Counted from the stretch's first letter, positions 16,134-25,064 are shown. The stretch is DNA of 64,000 nt from Peribacillus sp. FSL E2-0218 (GCF_037992945.1 NZ_CP150304.1:3413501-3477500), one strand, 5' to 3'. The notes: generated by a model not told the origin, from the letters alone. Made by a program: numbers and translations.

Positions 16134-17063
16134 ATGAGACACGAAAAAAAGAAAAAAAAGAAACGGACTTGGCTGAAGGTAGTCGGGATAATTGTCCTAC
16201 TTTTCATATTAGCAGGAGGCGCTTTTGCCTACTCCGTCTGGAATTCCCTAAATAAAACCGTTGATTCGATGCATACGCCCATAGACCGCAATACGGACAA
16301 ACGAACGAAGGACCTTGCCCTATCCGATCGGGAGCCTTTCTCGATGCTCATGCTTGGGGTCGATGAACGTGATGGCGACAAAGGCCGCTCGGATACGATG
16401 ATCGTTTTGACCGTCAATCCTCAGAAAAAATCCGTTAAAATGCTAAGCATCCCCCGTGATACACGGACCGAGATCGTCGGCCATGGAACACAGGATAAAA
16501 TCAATCACGCCTTTGCATTCGGCGGCGCAAAAATGTCGATGGATACCGTCGAGAACTTCCTCGACATCCCGATCGACTATTATATGAAGATCAATATGGA
16601 AGGCTTCAAGGATATCGTTGATGCCGTCGGCGGCGTAACGGTACAAAACGATTTGGACTTCACATACGAGGGCGTCCATTTCGCGAAGGGAAGCATCAAC
16701 CTTAATGGAAAAGAAGCGCTGGCCTATGCACGAATGAGACATGACGATCCGAATGGCGACTATGGCCGTCAATCGAGACAACGTGCCATCATCGAAGCCG
16801 TCATTAAAGAAGGCGCAAGCGTCTCATCTTTGACAAAATATGATGATGTCTTCGATGCCCTAAGCAAAAACATCCAGACGAATCTGACGTTCGATGACAT
16901 GATGGATATCCAGAAGCACTACCGGGACGCAAGCAAAAGCATTACCCAATCAACCATTCCTGGCGATGGAAAGAAAATCGACGGAATCTACTATAATATC
17001 GTGTCGGATGAAGAAAAAGAAATGGTCCGATCTGAATTAAAAGAACAATTGGACATCAAATAA
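16134..17063 (+). CDS. LytR-CpsA-Psr (LCP) family wall-polymer ligase, TagU-like
   Basis: A 309-residue membrane enzyme. A Lys-rich cytoplasmic start (residues 1-14) and one transmembrane helix (15-37) precede the extracellular LCP domain (~65-270). Typical motifs are seen: MLGVDERDGDKGRSDTMIVL near 80, IPRDTRTEI near 107, INHAFAFGG near 123 and YARMRHDDPNGDYGRQSRQR near 200. LCP proteins transfer teichoic acids or other undecaprenyl-linked polymers to peptidoglycan. With the EPS locus 20 kb away the substrate could also be a capsule, but wall teichoic acid is the default. The ATG follows AGGAAGG at 9 nt. A strong bidirectional terminator follows. Confidence 0.93.
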   Translation: MRHEKKKKKKRTWLKVVGIIVLLFILAGGAFAYSVWNSLNKTVDSMHTPIDRNTDKRTKDLALSDREPFSMLMLGVDERDGDKGRSDTMIVLTVNPQKKSVKMLSIPRDTRTEIVGHGTQDKINHAFAFGGAKMSMDTVENFLDIPIDYYMKINMEGFKDIVDAVGGVTVQNDLDFTYEGVHFAKGSINLNGKEALAYARMRHDDPNGDYGRQSRQRAIIEAVIKEGASVSSLTKYDDVFDALSKNIQTNLTFDDMMDIQKHYRDASKSITQSTIPGDGKKIDGIYYNIVSDEEKEMVRSELKEQLDIK

Positions 17064-17115
17064 GCAAAAAGAAAGAGCTGCCGGAACCCGCATTCTGACA
17101 GCTTTTTCTTTTTGC
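17064..17115 (+). terminator. Rho-independent terminator of the LCP gene
   Basis: CAAAAAGAAAGAGCTG (17065-17080) pairs with CAGCTTTTTCTTTTTG (17099-17114), giving a 16-bp stem with a T-rich 3' arm; it could work in both directions. Confidence 0.88.
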
Positions 17116-17198
17116 CTGTCCAATATTCTGACAAAAAATGGACGTCAATTGTAGAGATTTGTTGGAATTTTTGTTGTTTATTAGACGGTAAAAGACGG

Positions 17199-17204
17199 TA
17201 TAAT
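17199..17204 (+). promoter_or_regulatory. Possible -10 box of the 33-aa gene
   Basis: TATAAT lies in GACGGTATAATCTAG; TTTATT 16 nt upstream is a weak -35. The next gene downstream on this strand is the 33-aa ORF at 17341, leaving a leader of about 130 nt. Confidence 0.4.
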
Positions 17205-17340
17205 CTAGTATGAGCCAATAAAAAACCAACTTCCCCCTGCCCCTTTCACCAAACGACTCTATTAATCTCTGGACCCGGAACCCATCAACCGCCATTCATT
17301 GCCTATGATAAATGATCCCAAACAAAAGGAGTGTAATCGT

Positions 17341-17442
17341 ATGAAAATCAAAGCAGGCAGCTGGGCTATGCTAAGCAAACAGGACAAAATGTTCATTCTG
17401 AAAGCCATCAGTGATCGCTCGAGAATGAAATATGTCTCATGA
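17341..17442 (+). CDS. Small protein, 33 aa
   Basis: ATG at 17341 stands behind AAAAGGAGTG, a near-perfect ribosome binding site. The 33-residue product starts MKIKAGSWAMLSKQDKMFIL and ends with a basic, Met-containing tail. It has no signal peptide or membrane segment. I do not recognise it. The strong ribosome binding site and the upstream TATAAT are the arguments that it is expressed. Confidence 0.55.
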   Translation: MKIKAGSWAMLSKQDKMFILKAISDRSRMKYVS

Positions 17443-17570
17443 GGAATGAATCGCCATCCTTCCCCATAGGCATCCCCTCTCTTTTTTCAATGAACATGCT
17501 CTGATGCCAGAAAAAGGAGAGGCATCCCATTCAAACCGCTAACGCCATTCGCCATTTTCAGCTACATGAC

Positions 17571-17600
17571 AAAAAAAGAAGCATGTGGTTGGACATGCTC
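17571..17600 (-). terminator. Rho-independent terminator of the VanZ-like gene
   Basis: On the minus strand AGCATGT and ACATGCT (17593-17599 with 17580-17586) pair around a 6-nt loop, followed by TCTTTTTTT. It lies 35 nt after the stop codon. Confidence 0.85.
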
Positions 17601-17634
17601 CTTCCCTATATGTATCGGTATCAGACATATTTCT

Positions 17635-18123
17635 TCACGTTCGACGCCTTCTCCAACGGTTAAACATTAGAAAGCAAAAAATGCCCAGCAAACCGCCAAA
17701 TGTATCAAGCACCACATCCTGCAGCAAAGGAGTGCGCCCGCCCGTAAGCATTTGATGCAGCTCATCGGCACTCGCATAAAGCAGGACACAAACCAAAGCC
17801 CCTGCAAACGCCAGAACAGCATGCTTTACAAAACTGCGCCAAACACCCAACGTCAACAACCCAAACACGAAAAAGATAAAAAGATGGGCCCCCTTCCGAA
17901 TGAAAAACTCCAGAAACCCATTAACCCCCGCCGTATGGGCACTCACCTCAACCCCGCCATACATGAATGATAGGCCCTCCAACCGATCATACCAATACGG
18001 CGTATTGAACTGCGCCAAAAAAGGCGTAATGCTCTGCTCCTCATACGTCTGCGACGAAAAAAAGAAAATCACCATCGCCCAAAGCACGAACAGGATGGGG
18101 AATAGGTATTTTTGGATTATCAA
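17635..18123 (-). CDS. VanZ-like family membrane protein
   Basis: A 162-residue membrane protein with about four transmembrane helices (residues 6-24, 78-97, 102-120, 137-155). VanZ-family hallmarks are present: FFFSSQ after the first helix, RKGAHLFIFFVFGLL near 76-90, ASADELHQML near 117 and a GGRTPLLQDVVLDTFGG loop near 128-144. VanZ proteins lower teicoplanin sensitivity in some hosts; Bacillus members are mostly uncharacterised. The start is TTG at 18123, overlapping the stop of the 42-aa gene (TTGA) with GAGGAT upstream, so the two genes are translationally coupled. Confidence 0.85.
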   Translation of the reverse strand: MIIQKYLFPILFVLWAMVIFFFSSQTYEEQSITPFLAQFNTPYWYDRLEGLSFMYGGVEVSAHTAGVNGFLEFFIRKGAHLFIFFVFGLLTLGVWRSFVKHAVLAFAGALVCVLLYASADELHQMLTGGRTPLLQDVVLDTFGGLLGIFCFLMFNRWRRRRT

Positions 18124-18248
18124 CGATCAGAATCCTCGATGATTGCACTTAATTTTCCCTTAAGCTCCTCCACCAGCTCCGTTATGGTAATATCCTCGCC
18201 AAACTCCCCTTTTGCGTATGTATCCTTTAAGATTTCTAAAAATTCCAT
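18120..18248 (-). CDS. Small acidic protein, 42 aa
   Basis: ATG at 18248 lies 6 nt behind GGGAG. The 42-residue product (starts MEFLEILKDTYAKGEFG) is acidic and probably helical, with ELVEELKGKLSAIIED near the end. Its stop overlaps the TTG start of the VanZ-like gene, which argues for a real two-gene unit. Function unknown. Confidence 0.6.
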   Translation of the reverse strand: MEFLEILKDTYAKGEFGEDITITELVEELKGKLSAIIEDSDR

Positions 18249-18463
18249 TCCAAACTCCCACTCCCATATAGTCGAGCCGCCGTCTCCTACTGTTTCCCCA
18301 TTCCTATTATTGAAATATAAGGAATATAGCTCATTTATTTGATAATCACATATTTGGTGGGTTATGGCAAGTTAAATTACTGTAAATATTCCATTATTAA
18401 CTATTTCCTCTAGTATATTCAAAACAAAAAAAGGACCGATTCCTCAGCCCCAACATTCCCCAA

Positions 18464-18601
18464 TTATGATTGACCTAGAAAATAAGTCATGACTGAAATT
18501 AAAACCAACATAATAGCAACATAAGACCCGATAAACAGCTTCTTTCTTCTCTGTTTCTTTTCATAAACTTCCTCGAACGTAATGAATTTGTTTTTTGTCA
18601 T
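18464..18601 (-). CDS. Small membrane protein, 45 aa
   Basis: ATG at 18601 follows AAAGGAGATTATTTG. The 45-residue product has a charged N-terminus (KNKFITFEEVYEKKQRRKK) and a single hydrophobic helix (residues 22-41). The basic residues just before the helix predict N-in topology. Not recognised; the charged face could contact a cytoplasmic partner. It is a monocistronic gene as far as I can see. Confidence 0.65.
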   Translation of the reverse strand: MTKNKFITFEEVYEKKQRRKKLFIGSYVAIMLVLISVMTYFLGQS

Positions 18602-19004
18602 CAAATAATCTCCTTTAATTTTGATGGCAGCTAACTGACATCGCCCTCCGCGAAGTCCCTTTGCTTAATCTATATATATAGTATCGGCACACGGCGAAAA
18701 AATTTTAAGGTATTATTACCTATTTTTTTTGGATAAGTAAAATTTCATAAAACAGTTTGTTAATATACTTTTCATTAATTCAATACAAACTATAGAAATT
18801 TCTATATTACTTATTCCATCTGTAATTAATCCTAAAAATCTATTATTGGTATGTAATAAAAGAAATGGATGTTTAAATGATTTATTTTATTTCTGATATT
18901 TAGGAGGTATACGAAGAATCTAACTGGTTTTGAGGAAAAGGAGACTTACTTTGAACCATTTTATATGCCTAAGAATAAAATTCAAACAACATAAACCAAA
19001 TAAT
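18602..19004. other. AT-rich intergenic stretch
   Basis: I see no supported gene. The part next to the 45-aa gene probably holds its promoter. The rest is AT-rich with no clear terminator or repeat. Confidence 0.4.
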
Positions 19005-19118
19005 TTATGAGAAAAAGCTAAAAAGTATTTTCACCCATCCAAAAAACGATAACCATAAAGGTATACTTAAAAGCGTTCCCCAAATCATTCCCAAAACAAC
19101 ATTTCTGACATCAATCAT
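19005..19118 (-). CDS. Small membrane protein, 37 aa
   Basis: ATG at 19118 with GAGGG nine bases upstream opens 37 codons. Almost the whole product is hydrophobic (VVLGMIWGTLLSIPLWLSFF, then GWVKILFSFFS), so it is a one-helix membrane peptide. Not recognised, though similar short hydrophobic ORFs are common in Bacillus. The ribosome binding site and clean start support it. Confidence 0.55.
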   Translation of the reverse strand: MIDVRNVVLGMIWGTLLSIPLWLSFFGWVKILFSFFS

Positions 19119-19498
19119 AATAATTATCCCTCATTTATTTTAGGATTTTTATTTTTATTGGTTCCCTGTTGTTCCGTTTGTAAACGTGTTATTGTGAAAG
19201 TACATCTCAGATTTAATTTCTCTTTCTCTACTCTTTTTTGTAAGCGATTTCATTTTATTGTTTTATTTATTACTTTTTCTTAAATAATTATATTACCTTT
19301 TAAAATTGTTTCAATATATCAGAAACCTATAAGGATCACTTATTATAGATTTCTGATAGACCAAGAGAAAAATTCACCATTATTTAAATTATTCAACTTG
19401 AAATCATGCTTACAGTAGATTAGCATCTAAAATAAATTCAAGTATGAAATATTTTATACAATAAATATTTTTCTCTTAGTATGTTAAGTTTTATAATC
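19119..19498. other. AT-rich intergenic stretch
   Basis: No gene, repeat or convincing terminator is visible between galE and the 37-aa gene. A direct stop of galE transcription is not evident. Confidence 0.4.
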
Positions 19499-20509
19499 TT
19501 AATTATATCCGTTTGGGTTTTGAGTTTGCCATTTCCACGAGTCTGTACACATATCTTTTAAATCCTTCTCTGCACGCCAGCTTAAGACTTTTTCTGCTTT
19601 AGTAGGATTTGCGTAACAACTTCCTATATCGCCAGGGCGTCTATCTACAAATTGAAAAGGTATTTCTTTTTTATTTATTGAGCTAAATGTATTAATAAGG
19701 TCCATAACACTATAACCTCTACCTGTTCCAAGGTTGAATGCTTCAATTCCATTATTTTTTTCAAGGTATTCAAGTGCTTTTAAATGCCCTTTTACCAAGT
19801 CCGTGACATGGATGAAATCCCTGACACCAGTACCGTCATGAGTGTTATAATCATTTCCGAAAATAGATAGTTTTTCCCTTTTTCCAATTGCAACCTGTGT
19901 TACATATGGCATTAAATTATTTGGTATTCCATTCGGATTTTCCCCAATGCTTCCACTTTCATGAGCACCTATTGGATTAAAATAACGTAATAATGCTATT
20001 CTCCAAGTGGAATCTGAAATATGTAAATCTCTTAATATTTCTTCAATCATTAATTTTGTACGCCCATATGGGTTAGTTGCCGACAAAGGAAAAGATTCAT
20101 CAATCGGGACGCTATCCGGGTGACCGTATACAGTAGCAGATGAACTAAAGACGAGTTTCTTAACATCGTGCTTTGCCATCAGTTCACACAAATTAATTGT
20201 GCCTGCTATATTATTATGATAATACATTAATGGGACTTCAACAGATTCCCCTACCGCTTTGAGCCCAGCAAAGTGCATTACTGCTTCAAAGCTATGATTT
20301 TCAAAAATAGTATTTAACTCATCACGTTCTAATAAATCGCACTTATAAAAAATGAAGTTCTTTCCTGTTAATTCCTTCACCCGATTTAATGATTCAAGAT
20401 TGCTATTTGACAGGTTGTCCACTATTACAATATCATAACCTGTTTTTAAAAGTTCTATCGCTGCGTGACTTCCTATATAGCCCGCCCCTCCAGTTACCAG
20501 TATTGACAC
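19499..20509 (-). CDS. galE: UDP-glucose 4-epimerase GalE
   Basis: A 336-residue short-chain dehydrogenase/reductase of the extended type that interconverts UDP-glucose and UDP-galactose (or the GlcNAc pair). The NAD-binding TGGAGYIGSH is at the N-terminus, the DNLSNSN region near 31, the catalytic Ser in SSSATVYG (~122) and the YxxxK as YGRTK (~146). The start is GTG at 20509 behind GTGAGG; a GTG five codons upstream lies in the ribosome binding site itself. It stands alone, 20 kb from the EPS glycosyltransferases but on the same strand, and could supply UDP-Gal or UDP-GalNAc to them. Confidence 0.95.
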   Translation of the reverse strand: MSILVTGGAGYIGSHAAIELLKTGYDIVIVDNLSNSNLESLNRVKELTGKNFIFYKCDLLERDELNTIFENHSFEAVMHFAGLKAVGESVEVPLMYYHNNIAGTINLCELMAKHDVKKLVFSSSATVYGHPDSVPIDESFPLSATNPYGRTKLMIEEILRDLHISDSTWRIALLRYFNPIGAHESGSIGENPNGIPNNLMPYVTQVAIGKREKLSIFGNDYNTHDGTGVRDFIHVTDLVKGHLKALEYLEKNNGIEAFNLGTGRGYSVMDLINTFSSINKKEIPFQFVDRRPGDIGSCYANPTKAEKVLSWRAEKDLKDMCTDSWKWQTQNPNGYN

Positions 20510-20664
20510 TTTAAAATTCCTCACTTCGATTTAGAATAAACTAACATGTATTTATCTAACTTAACATTAGGCGCAGTCTTAATATAACAACTCATTAATA
20601 AAAATAAATCTATAAAAAAAGATTGTATATAGTACAATAAATCCATTTTAAAAACAATAGCCTG

Positions 20665-20811
20665 TTATAAATTTACTTCCTCCTTATCTAGAAATCTGCA
20701 ATCTCTAAGAAATTCTCTTACTTCTTCAATAGATAACCCTGCATTTTTAGCCTCTAGAATTAAATTAACCCATTCCTCAAGTTCATTGTTAGCTTCGATA
20801 ACAAATTCCAC
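20665..20811 (-). CDS. SinI-like antirepressor peptide, 48 aa
   Basis: A 48-codon frame encodes NNELEEWVNLILEAKNAGLS, followed by IEEVREFL, a clear match to the Sin dimerisation motif of SinI and SinR (EEW..L..EA...GIS.EE.R.FL). SinI binds SinR and frees biofilm promoters. The usual start is unclear: GTG at 20811 is in frame but has no good ribosome binding site, and the frame runs open into the c-di-GMP riboswitch upstream. Either an unusual start is used, or the RNA controls translation by hiding this region, or the gene is a remnant. The SinR partner is 32 kb away at 53184. A C-terminal RDCRFLDKEEVNL tail differs from SinI. Confidence 0.7.
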   Translation of the reverse strand: MEFVIEANNELEEWVNLILEAKNAGLSIEEVREFLRDCRFLDKEEVNL

Positions 20812-20814
20812 CCA

Positions 20815-20905
20815 ACTTGCGGTAACTCAGCCGTCTTAGCAGAGCCTTAGACCTGTAATTTTGCGTCCATACTTTTCAATAGGTTTGCCTTTCTCTTATT
20901 TTTAC
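20815..20905 (-). ncRNA. Class I c-di-GMP riboswitch (GEMM)
   Basis: On the minus strand the conserved elements come in the correct order: GGCAAACC (20884-20891), a small stem, GGACGCAAA (20861-20869), CTAAGG (20845-20850) and GCTGAGTTACC (20821-20831). These are the GEMM-I consensus blocks that form the P1a/P1b aptamer with the GCAAA tetraloop receptor. The aptamer ends 4-10 nt before the SinI-like frame, so the expression platform most likely works on its translation start or on the transcript just there. A TATAAT (about 20960, minus strand) upstream may be the promoter. The match is by eye, not by covariance model. Confidence 0.88.
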
Positions 20906-21222
20906 TTTCTTAATTTAACTATTTAATACCAACACTAATCTATTATACCTATTAGATAACCACGCTTTATTAATACTTTTGTAATATTAATTATATACCT
21001 AAAAGCATAATAATAGTCCAAAATACTATTCGTTTTTTTTCGTCATTTTTCCTCAAATAACGACATTTTTTTATAAAATACTAGATAAATAAGCCTTCGT
21101 TATAAAATTTTCATCCAAAATAGAGAGTTAATCAGCTATAATTTGCTCATTTTACTATTTCAAAAAAATATTTTTCACACTAATTAATTTTACTTATTAT
21201 CTAGTAATTCAATAATCCCACC
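20906..21222. other. AT-rich intergenic stretch
   Basis: The part next to the riboswitch holds a TATAAT on the minus strand (rc of ATTATA near 20941-20946) that could drive it. Otherwise I see no gene. The lasso operon terminator follows. Confidence 0.4.
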
Positions 21223-21270
21223 TAAAAAAAGCCAGTATCACAATCCATTTTTATGGCTGTGCCCTGACTT
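21223..21270 (-). terminator. Terminator of the lasso peptide operon
   Basis: On the minus strand GTCAGGGCACAGCCAT pairs imperfectly with ATGGATTGTGATACTGGC, followed by TTTTTTT. It lies about 30 nt after the stop of the exporter gene. Confidence 0.78.
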
Positions 21271-21299
21271 TCCTTTCATTTTATATATGTTTTTAAACC

Positions 21300-23099
21300 T
21301 TATACACTGGATTCCATTTGAATGCCTAATAAATGGCTGAACATTCCTCTCTTTTCCTTCGCTAACTGGTTATATTCACCCACCTGTATAATTTCTCCCT
21401 GATCCATAACAAGCACTTGATCTGCATGTCGTATCGTTGATAAGCGATGGGCTATTACGATAATCGTCATTTTTCCTTTTAATTTTTCTATAGCGAATTG
21501 AATCTTCGCTTCGTTCTCTGTATCCAATGCACTTGTTGCTTCATCCAAAACAAGGATGGCCGGTTTGCGTAAAATCGCTCGGGCTAACACCAAGCGCTGC
21601 CTTTCTCCTCCCGATAGTCGGATACCTCGATCACCGATAAGTGTATCTAGACCTTGCGGGAGCTTACTGACAAAATCGGCAGCTGCCGCGAATTCTAAAG
21701 ACTCCCATATTAATACATCACTTGCGTCAGGGTCAATGAGCAGCAAATTTTCCCGTATCGTTGCATTAAAGAGAAAAGGATCTTGAGGTATATAACTAAT
21801 CGATCTCCGATGCGATAATAGACGGTCATTAGTAAGGGGAATATCATCTATTCTGACTTCTCCCCTAATAGGTTGATTCAACCCCATTAATATATCTATT
21901 AAGGTGCTTTTTCCGGCACCAGATCGTCCTACAATAGCCGTCATACGGTTAGAAGGAATGTGGATGTTTATATTTTTAAGGGCATAGGTGCTCTCATTTT
22001 GATCATAACTAAAATAAACATTACGGCAATCCAATCCTTGTTTAATATCAATCGGCAAAATATTTTTATAATCGGATTCATATAATTCTCTCGCATCCCT
22101 ACATTCATTTTGTAAATCCGACAAAGCTTTAAAAGATGGAAGCGTAGTTCCTATTTGTTCTAAGTTGGATTGTATGCTTGTAAATCTTGGCCATAGCCTA
22201 GAAAAAATGACCATTATCAGCATTAACTGTGCTGGCTGGGCCATGAACATCTTTATCGATATAAAAACAAAAATGGCAATTAAGAAGGAAGAAACAATTT
22301 TAAAAATCATTTGGGACGTCGTATTCAAAGTCGTTAACTTAATTCTATTTTTCTCCATTCTCTCACTTAAAGAAAGGAACCAATTCAAATGGGAATCCTC
22401 TAATGAATTACTTTTAATATCCTTCATTCCGTTAAGGTGATCTGTCATACCCGCTAAATAGGTTTGTGTTAGCTGAAAGGTTTCTTTTCCTACAGACTGA
22501 GAATTTTTCACAAAATTCCGGGATAGAAAAATGAGGATGATCCCAAAGGCTATGATAAAACTCGTCATGGGAACAGATAAATAAAAGGCTATGGCAATTT
22601 GAATGAAAGTAAAGATAAGGGAGGCTATAAATTGTAAAAATAAATTGATCCCTGCACTTACATTGAAAGTTTCATTTGTCATGATGTTAATAATATCGGA
22701 TTTCCTCTTTTTTAAATAAAATCCCCAATTGACTTGAAGCAGGCCGCCATACGTCTCATCCCGTAACTTCCTAACAAATCCTTGTTGGATTTTCACGCCT
22801 AAGATGGTTTGATTTCGCTTAAAGATACTCTGCCCCACCATTAAGATCGCGTATACCCCAAGTATGAATAAAAGACTGAGCGTTTCTGGCATTCCAACGA
22901 ATAATCCATTCACCCAGCCTAAGAAAGGAACTTCATCAGTTTTAATATCCATCACACCAGTCAATCCAATCAGTGGGATCAATAAGAAAATGCCTACACC
23001 TTCTAAAAAGCCTATTAAAATCATACAAATTAGATTGATATATAATATCTTCCCTGAATAGTCATGTACTTGTTTCGTAAAAAGGAAAAGATGCTTCAT
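21300..23099 (-). CDS. Lasso peptide ABC exporter (LasD/PadeD type)
   Basis: A 599-residue half ABC transporter with fused permease and ATPase. Six transmembrane helices lie in residues 15-310. The ATPase (~340-590) has Walker A VGRSGAGKST (~385), the signature LSGGERQRLVLARA (~500) and Walker B ILVLDEATSALD (~523). There is no C39 peptidase domain, which fits lasso exporters that receive an already cleaved peptide. The ATG at 23099 stands 7 nt behind GGAGGA; the frame is open five codons further. Last gene of the cluster C-A-K-B1-B2-D; it probably exports the mature peptide and confers immunity. Confidence 0.88.
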   Translation of the reverse strand: MKHLFLFTKQVHDYSGKILYINLICMILIGFLEGVGIFLLIPLIGLTGVMDIKTDEVPFLGWVNGLFVGMPETLSLLFILGVYAILMVGQSIFKRNQTILGVKIQQGFVRKLRDETYGGLLQVNWGFYLKKRKSDIINIMTNETFNVSAGINLFLQFIASLIFTFIQIAIAFYLSVPMTSFIIAFGIILIFLSRNFVKNSQSVGKETFQLTQTYLAGMTDHLNGMKDIKSNSLEDSHLNWFLSLSERMEKNRIKLTTLNTTSQMIFKIVSSFLIAIFVFISIKMFMAQPAQLMLIMVIFSRLWPRFTSIQSNLEQIGTTLPSFKALSDLQNECRDARELYESDYKNILPIDIKQGLDCRNVYFSYDQNESTYALKNINIHIPSNRMTAIVGRSGAGKSTLIDILMGLNQPIRGEVRIDDIPLTNDRLLSHRRSISYIPQDPFLFNATIRENLLLIDPDASDVLIWESLEFAAAADFVSKLPQGLDTLIGDRGIRLSGGERQRLVLARAILRKPAILVLDEATSALDTENEAKIQFAIEKLKGKMTIIVIAHRLSTIRHADQVLVMDQGEIIQVGEYNQLAKEKRGMFSHLLGIQMESSV

Positions 23100-23324
23100 A
23101 ACCATATCCTCCATTCGCTGGGCAATTTAATCGTTTCCTCCATGTTACTGGTGATCATGCGCGAAAATGGAAGGAAAGGCATTGATTATCCACTTTTCTA
23201 AGAATGTTTATTCATAACATGATGGTAAATTGGTGGGGTGGTGACGCGTGGACTCCTTGATAACCAAGAGGTATATTAAGTTTCAATAATATGTTTTCAT
23301 TTGAGAACTGCCTATATCACATTG

Positions 23325-23807
23325 TTAACTAGACCTTTGTTCTTTTAACCCACCACTTTTGTTCTTTTTAGAGAACTTAGAAACAACAGTGAATCGATCC
23401 ATCACTTCATAACCTGTAATGTAAAAAGGACCACTGCGAAGCCAAGCATGTGCAATCAGTCCGCCATTTTCATCTTTAGCTGTACCTAAGTAAAGTGTGC
23501 TATCAATATTTCTTCTTTCCAGCATTTTCATAGCCGCCATTGCCTTTACCAGGCATTGACTTTCCCAAATGGTGTAGCGACTCATGATAGTTATGGCTCG
23601 CGATACGTTTGCTAGGATCTCTTTATCCTCTGCAATCACTTCAAATGATGACTCTACCATCTGTTCACCCAGTGTGGGCGCCACTTTTGAAAATGAGCGA
23701 CTTTTAAGATAACGGGCCCTGCCCAAATGAAAAAAAGTCTCTATATACAGCACCTTTGTCTTGAAATCTAAACGAAGAAAAGTCTGAGCTTTCTTCATGA
23801 TAATCAT
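23325..23807 (-). CDS. Lasso peptide leader protease B2 (transglutaminase-like)
   Basis: A 160-residue protein of the lasso B2 / Transglut_core3 family, a cysteine protease that removes the leader. The catalytic Cys is in WESQCLVKAMA (~76) and the His in GGLIAHAWLRSGP (~108); an Asp of the triad is likely in the C-terminal strand (YEVMDRF). Length is normal for stand-alone B2 proteins. ATG at 23807 follows AGGAGG at 8 nt. It works with B1, which brings the precursor to it. Confidence 0.9.
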   Translation of the reverse strand: MIIMKKAQTFLRLDFKTKVLYIETFFHLGRARYLKSRSFSKVAPTLGEQMVESSFEVIAEDKEILANVSRAITIMSRYTIWESQCLVKAMAAMKMLERRNIDSTLYLGTAKDENGGLIAHAWLRSGPFYITGYEVMDRFTVVSKFSKKNKSGGLKEQRSS

Positions 23808-23841
23808 TGTTCAAACCTCCTAGAGCTAAAGATTCATAATA

Positions 23842-24132
23842 CTAGGAATGGATACTAACTAATCCTTGTTCCAACAATTGACTTATAAAGTCAGTGACAT
23901 GTGCCGTACAATCGGATTGTTCGACATGATATTGCGATTGTAATGTTGTCACTAGTTCTTGAACCGTAACGGGTTGCTTCATCAATTCCCATATTTCCCC
24001 GCCTAATTCGCCCAGATTATAATACTTACCGTTAGAAACACTTAACATGACTTTTTCCCCATCCATATCACTTACTATGTTTCCTGGACTTTGGCTATAT
24101 AAATTCTTTGAATTGAGTTGATTACTGATCAT
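23842..24132 (-). CDS. Lasso peptide B1 / PqqD-like RRE protein
   Basis: A 96-residue PqqD-family protein (RiPP recognition element). Seen: a beta-hairpin start (VSDMDGEKVMLSVSNGKYY), LGELGGEIWELM near 40-51 and the C-terminal winged-helix part. It binds the leader peptide and delivers the precursor to the B2 protease. Start ATG overlaps the stop of the kinase gene by 4 nt (ATGA), showing tight coupling. Confidence 0.92.
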   Translation of the reverse strand: MISNQLNSKNLYSQSPGNIVSDMDGEKVMLSVSNGKYYNLGELGGEIWELMKQPVTVQELVTTLQSQYHVEQSDCTAHVTDFISQLLEQGLVSIHS

Positions 24133-25064
24133 GATACACTTTCCTCCCTTTTTAATACATGTAAAATCATTTCCGCTAATTCTGGTGCAGTGAAGCGATT
24201 TATCGGTCTCTGCAATTGGAAAAACTCAATTTTCTGAAGCAATTTAGCTGAAGTATTAAAATGCCAATCCATCAATCCGGATTTTTCCAAGAAAAAATTA
24301 CGATATGTATGTTGATACAATTTATAAAACCTTTGAAGAGATTGTATGGGCTTAATATTGATCTCGGTACCTTCTCCCTTAATCAATTCAAATACACCAG
24401 CGAGTGGGAGTTGTTGGGTAATAAACTGGTCTTGAACAGGAACAGCGAATTTATCTTCTCTCACGATGAGTGGCTGATAGTTTGTTGAATCCATATCAAA
24501 ATGATTTAAACTTTCCAGCCATAATTTTTGTTGTGGATAGGAAGGTGTGACAATTGGGATATTTTCATTATTTAGCGTCACCGGGATGACATCATCACTC
24601 AAGAGCTTATAGCCCTTTTTTAAAAAAGCTGAAGCAAGAGTGGATTTCCCAGCACCAGAATCACCAACAATTGCATATGCCTTACCATTAATGGCCACCG
24701 CACTTCCGTGGATAGGAAGGATGTTCCTTTGCATCAAAAGAGCTCCCATACATGTTCCAAGGATATAAAGACGAATCTCATCTTCCTCTGCCTCATCAAT
24801 TGGAGCAAATCTAATTCTACTTCCGCTTTCAATCAAGAAAATAGCGGTCCCGGAAACTTGGAACAAGATCCAGTCTTTCTTTATGACAAAATCATCATTG
24901 GGATCTGAATGCTCAGACCATAATGCGTGTAGATCAGCCTTTTCGATAACGATATCCGCTTTACCCTCAACTAGATTAATAGGAAGCAATTCCGCCAGAG
25001 GTATATCACTTGAAATAGTTAAACCATATGCTTCATAAACAGTTCCTGCTTTACTACCAATCAT
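24129..25064 (-). CDS. HPr-kinase-like lasso peptide kinase (PadeK type)
   Basis: A 311-residue protein with an HprK-like kinase fold. Walker A GDSGAGKSTLAS lies near residue 133, with LLSDDVIPV (the catalytic Asp pair and Walker B-like part) near 154. The N-terminal ~110 residues are of the type found in lasso-associated kinases. In the paeninodin system such a kinase phosphorylates the C-terminal Ser of the precursor. The precursor here ends in Ser, which fits. Located between precursor A and B1. Confidence 0.88.
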   Translation of the reverse strand: MIGSKAGTVYEAYGLTISSDIPLAELLPINLVEGKADIVIEKADLHALWSEHSDPNDDFVIKKDWILFQVSGTAIFLIESGSRIRFAPIDEAEEDEIRLYILGTCMGALLMQRNILPIHGSAVAINGKAYAIVGDSGAGKSTLASAFLKKGYKLLSDDVIPVTLNNENIPIVTPSYPQQKLWLESLNHFDMDSTNYQPLIVREDKFAVPVQDQFITQQLPLAGVFELIKGEGTEINIKPIQSLQRFYKLYQHTYRNFFLEKSGLMDWHFNTSAKLLQKIEFFQLQRPINRFTAPELAEMILHVLKREESVS

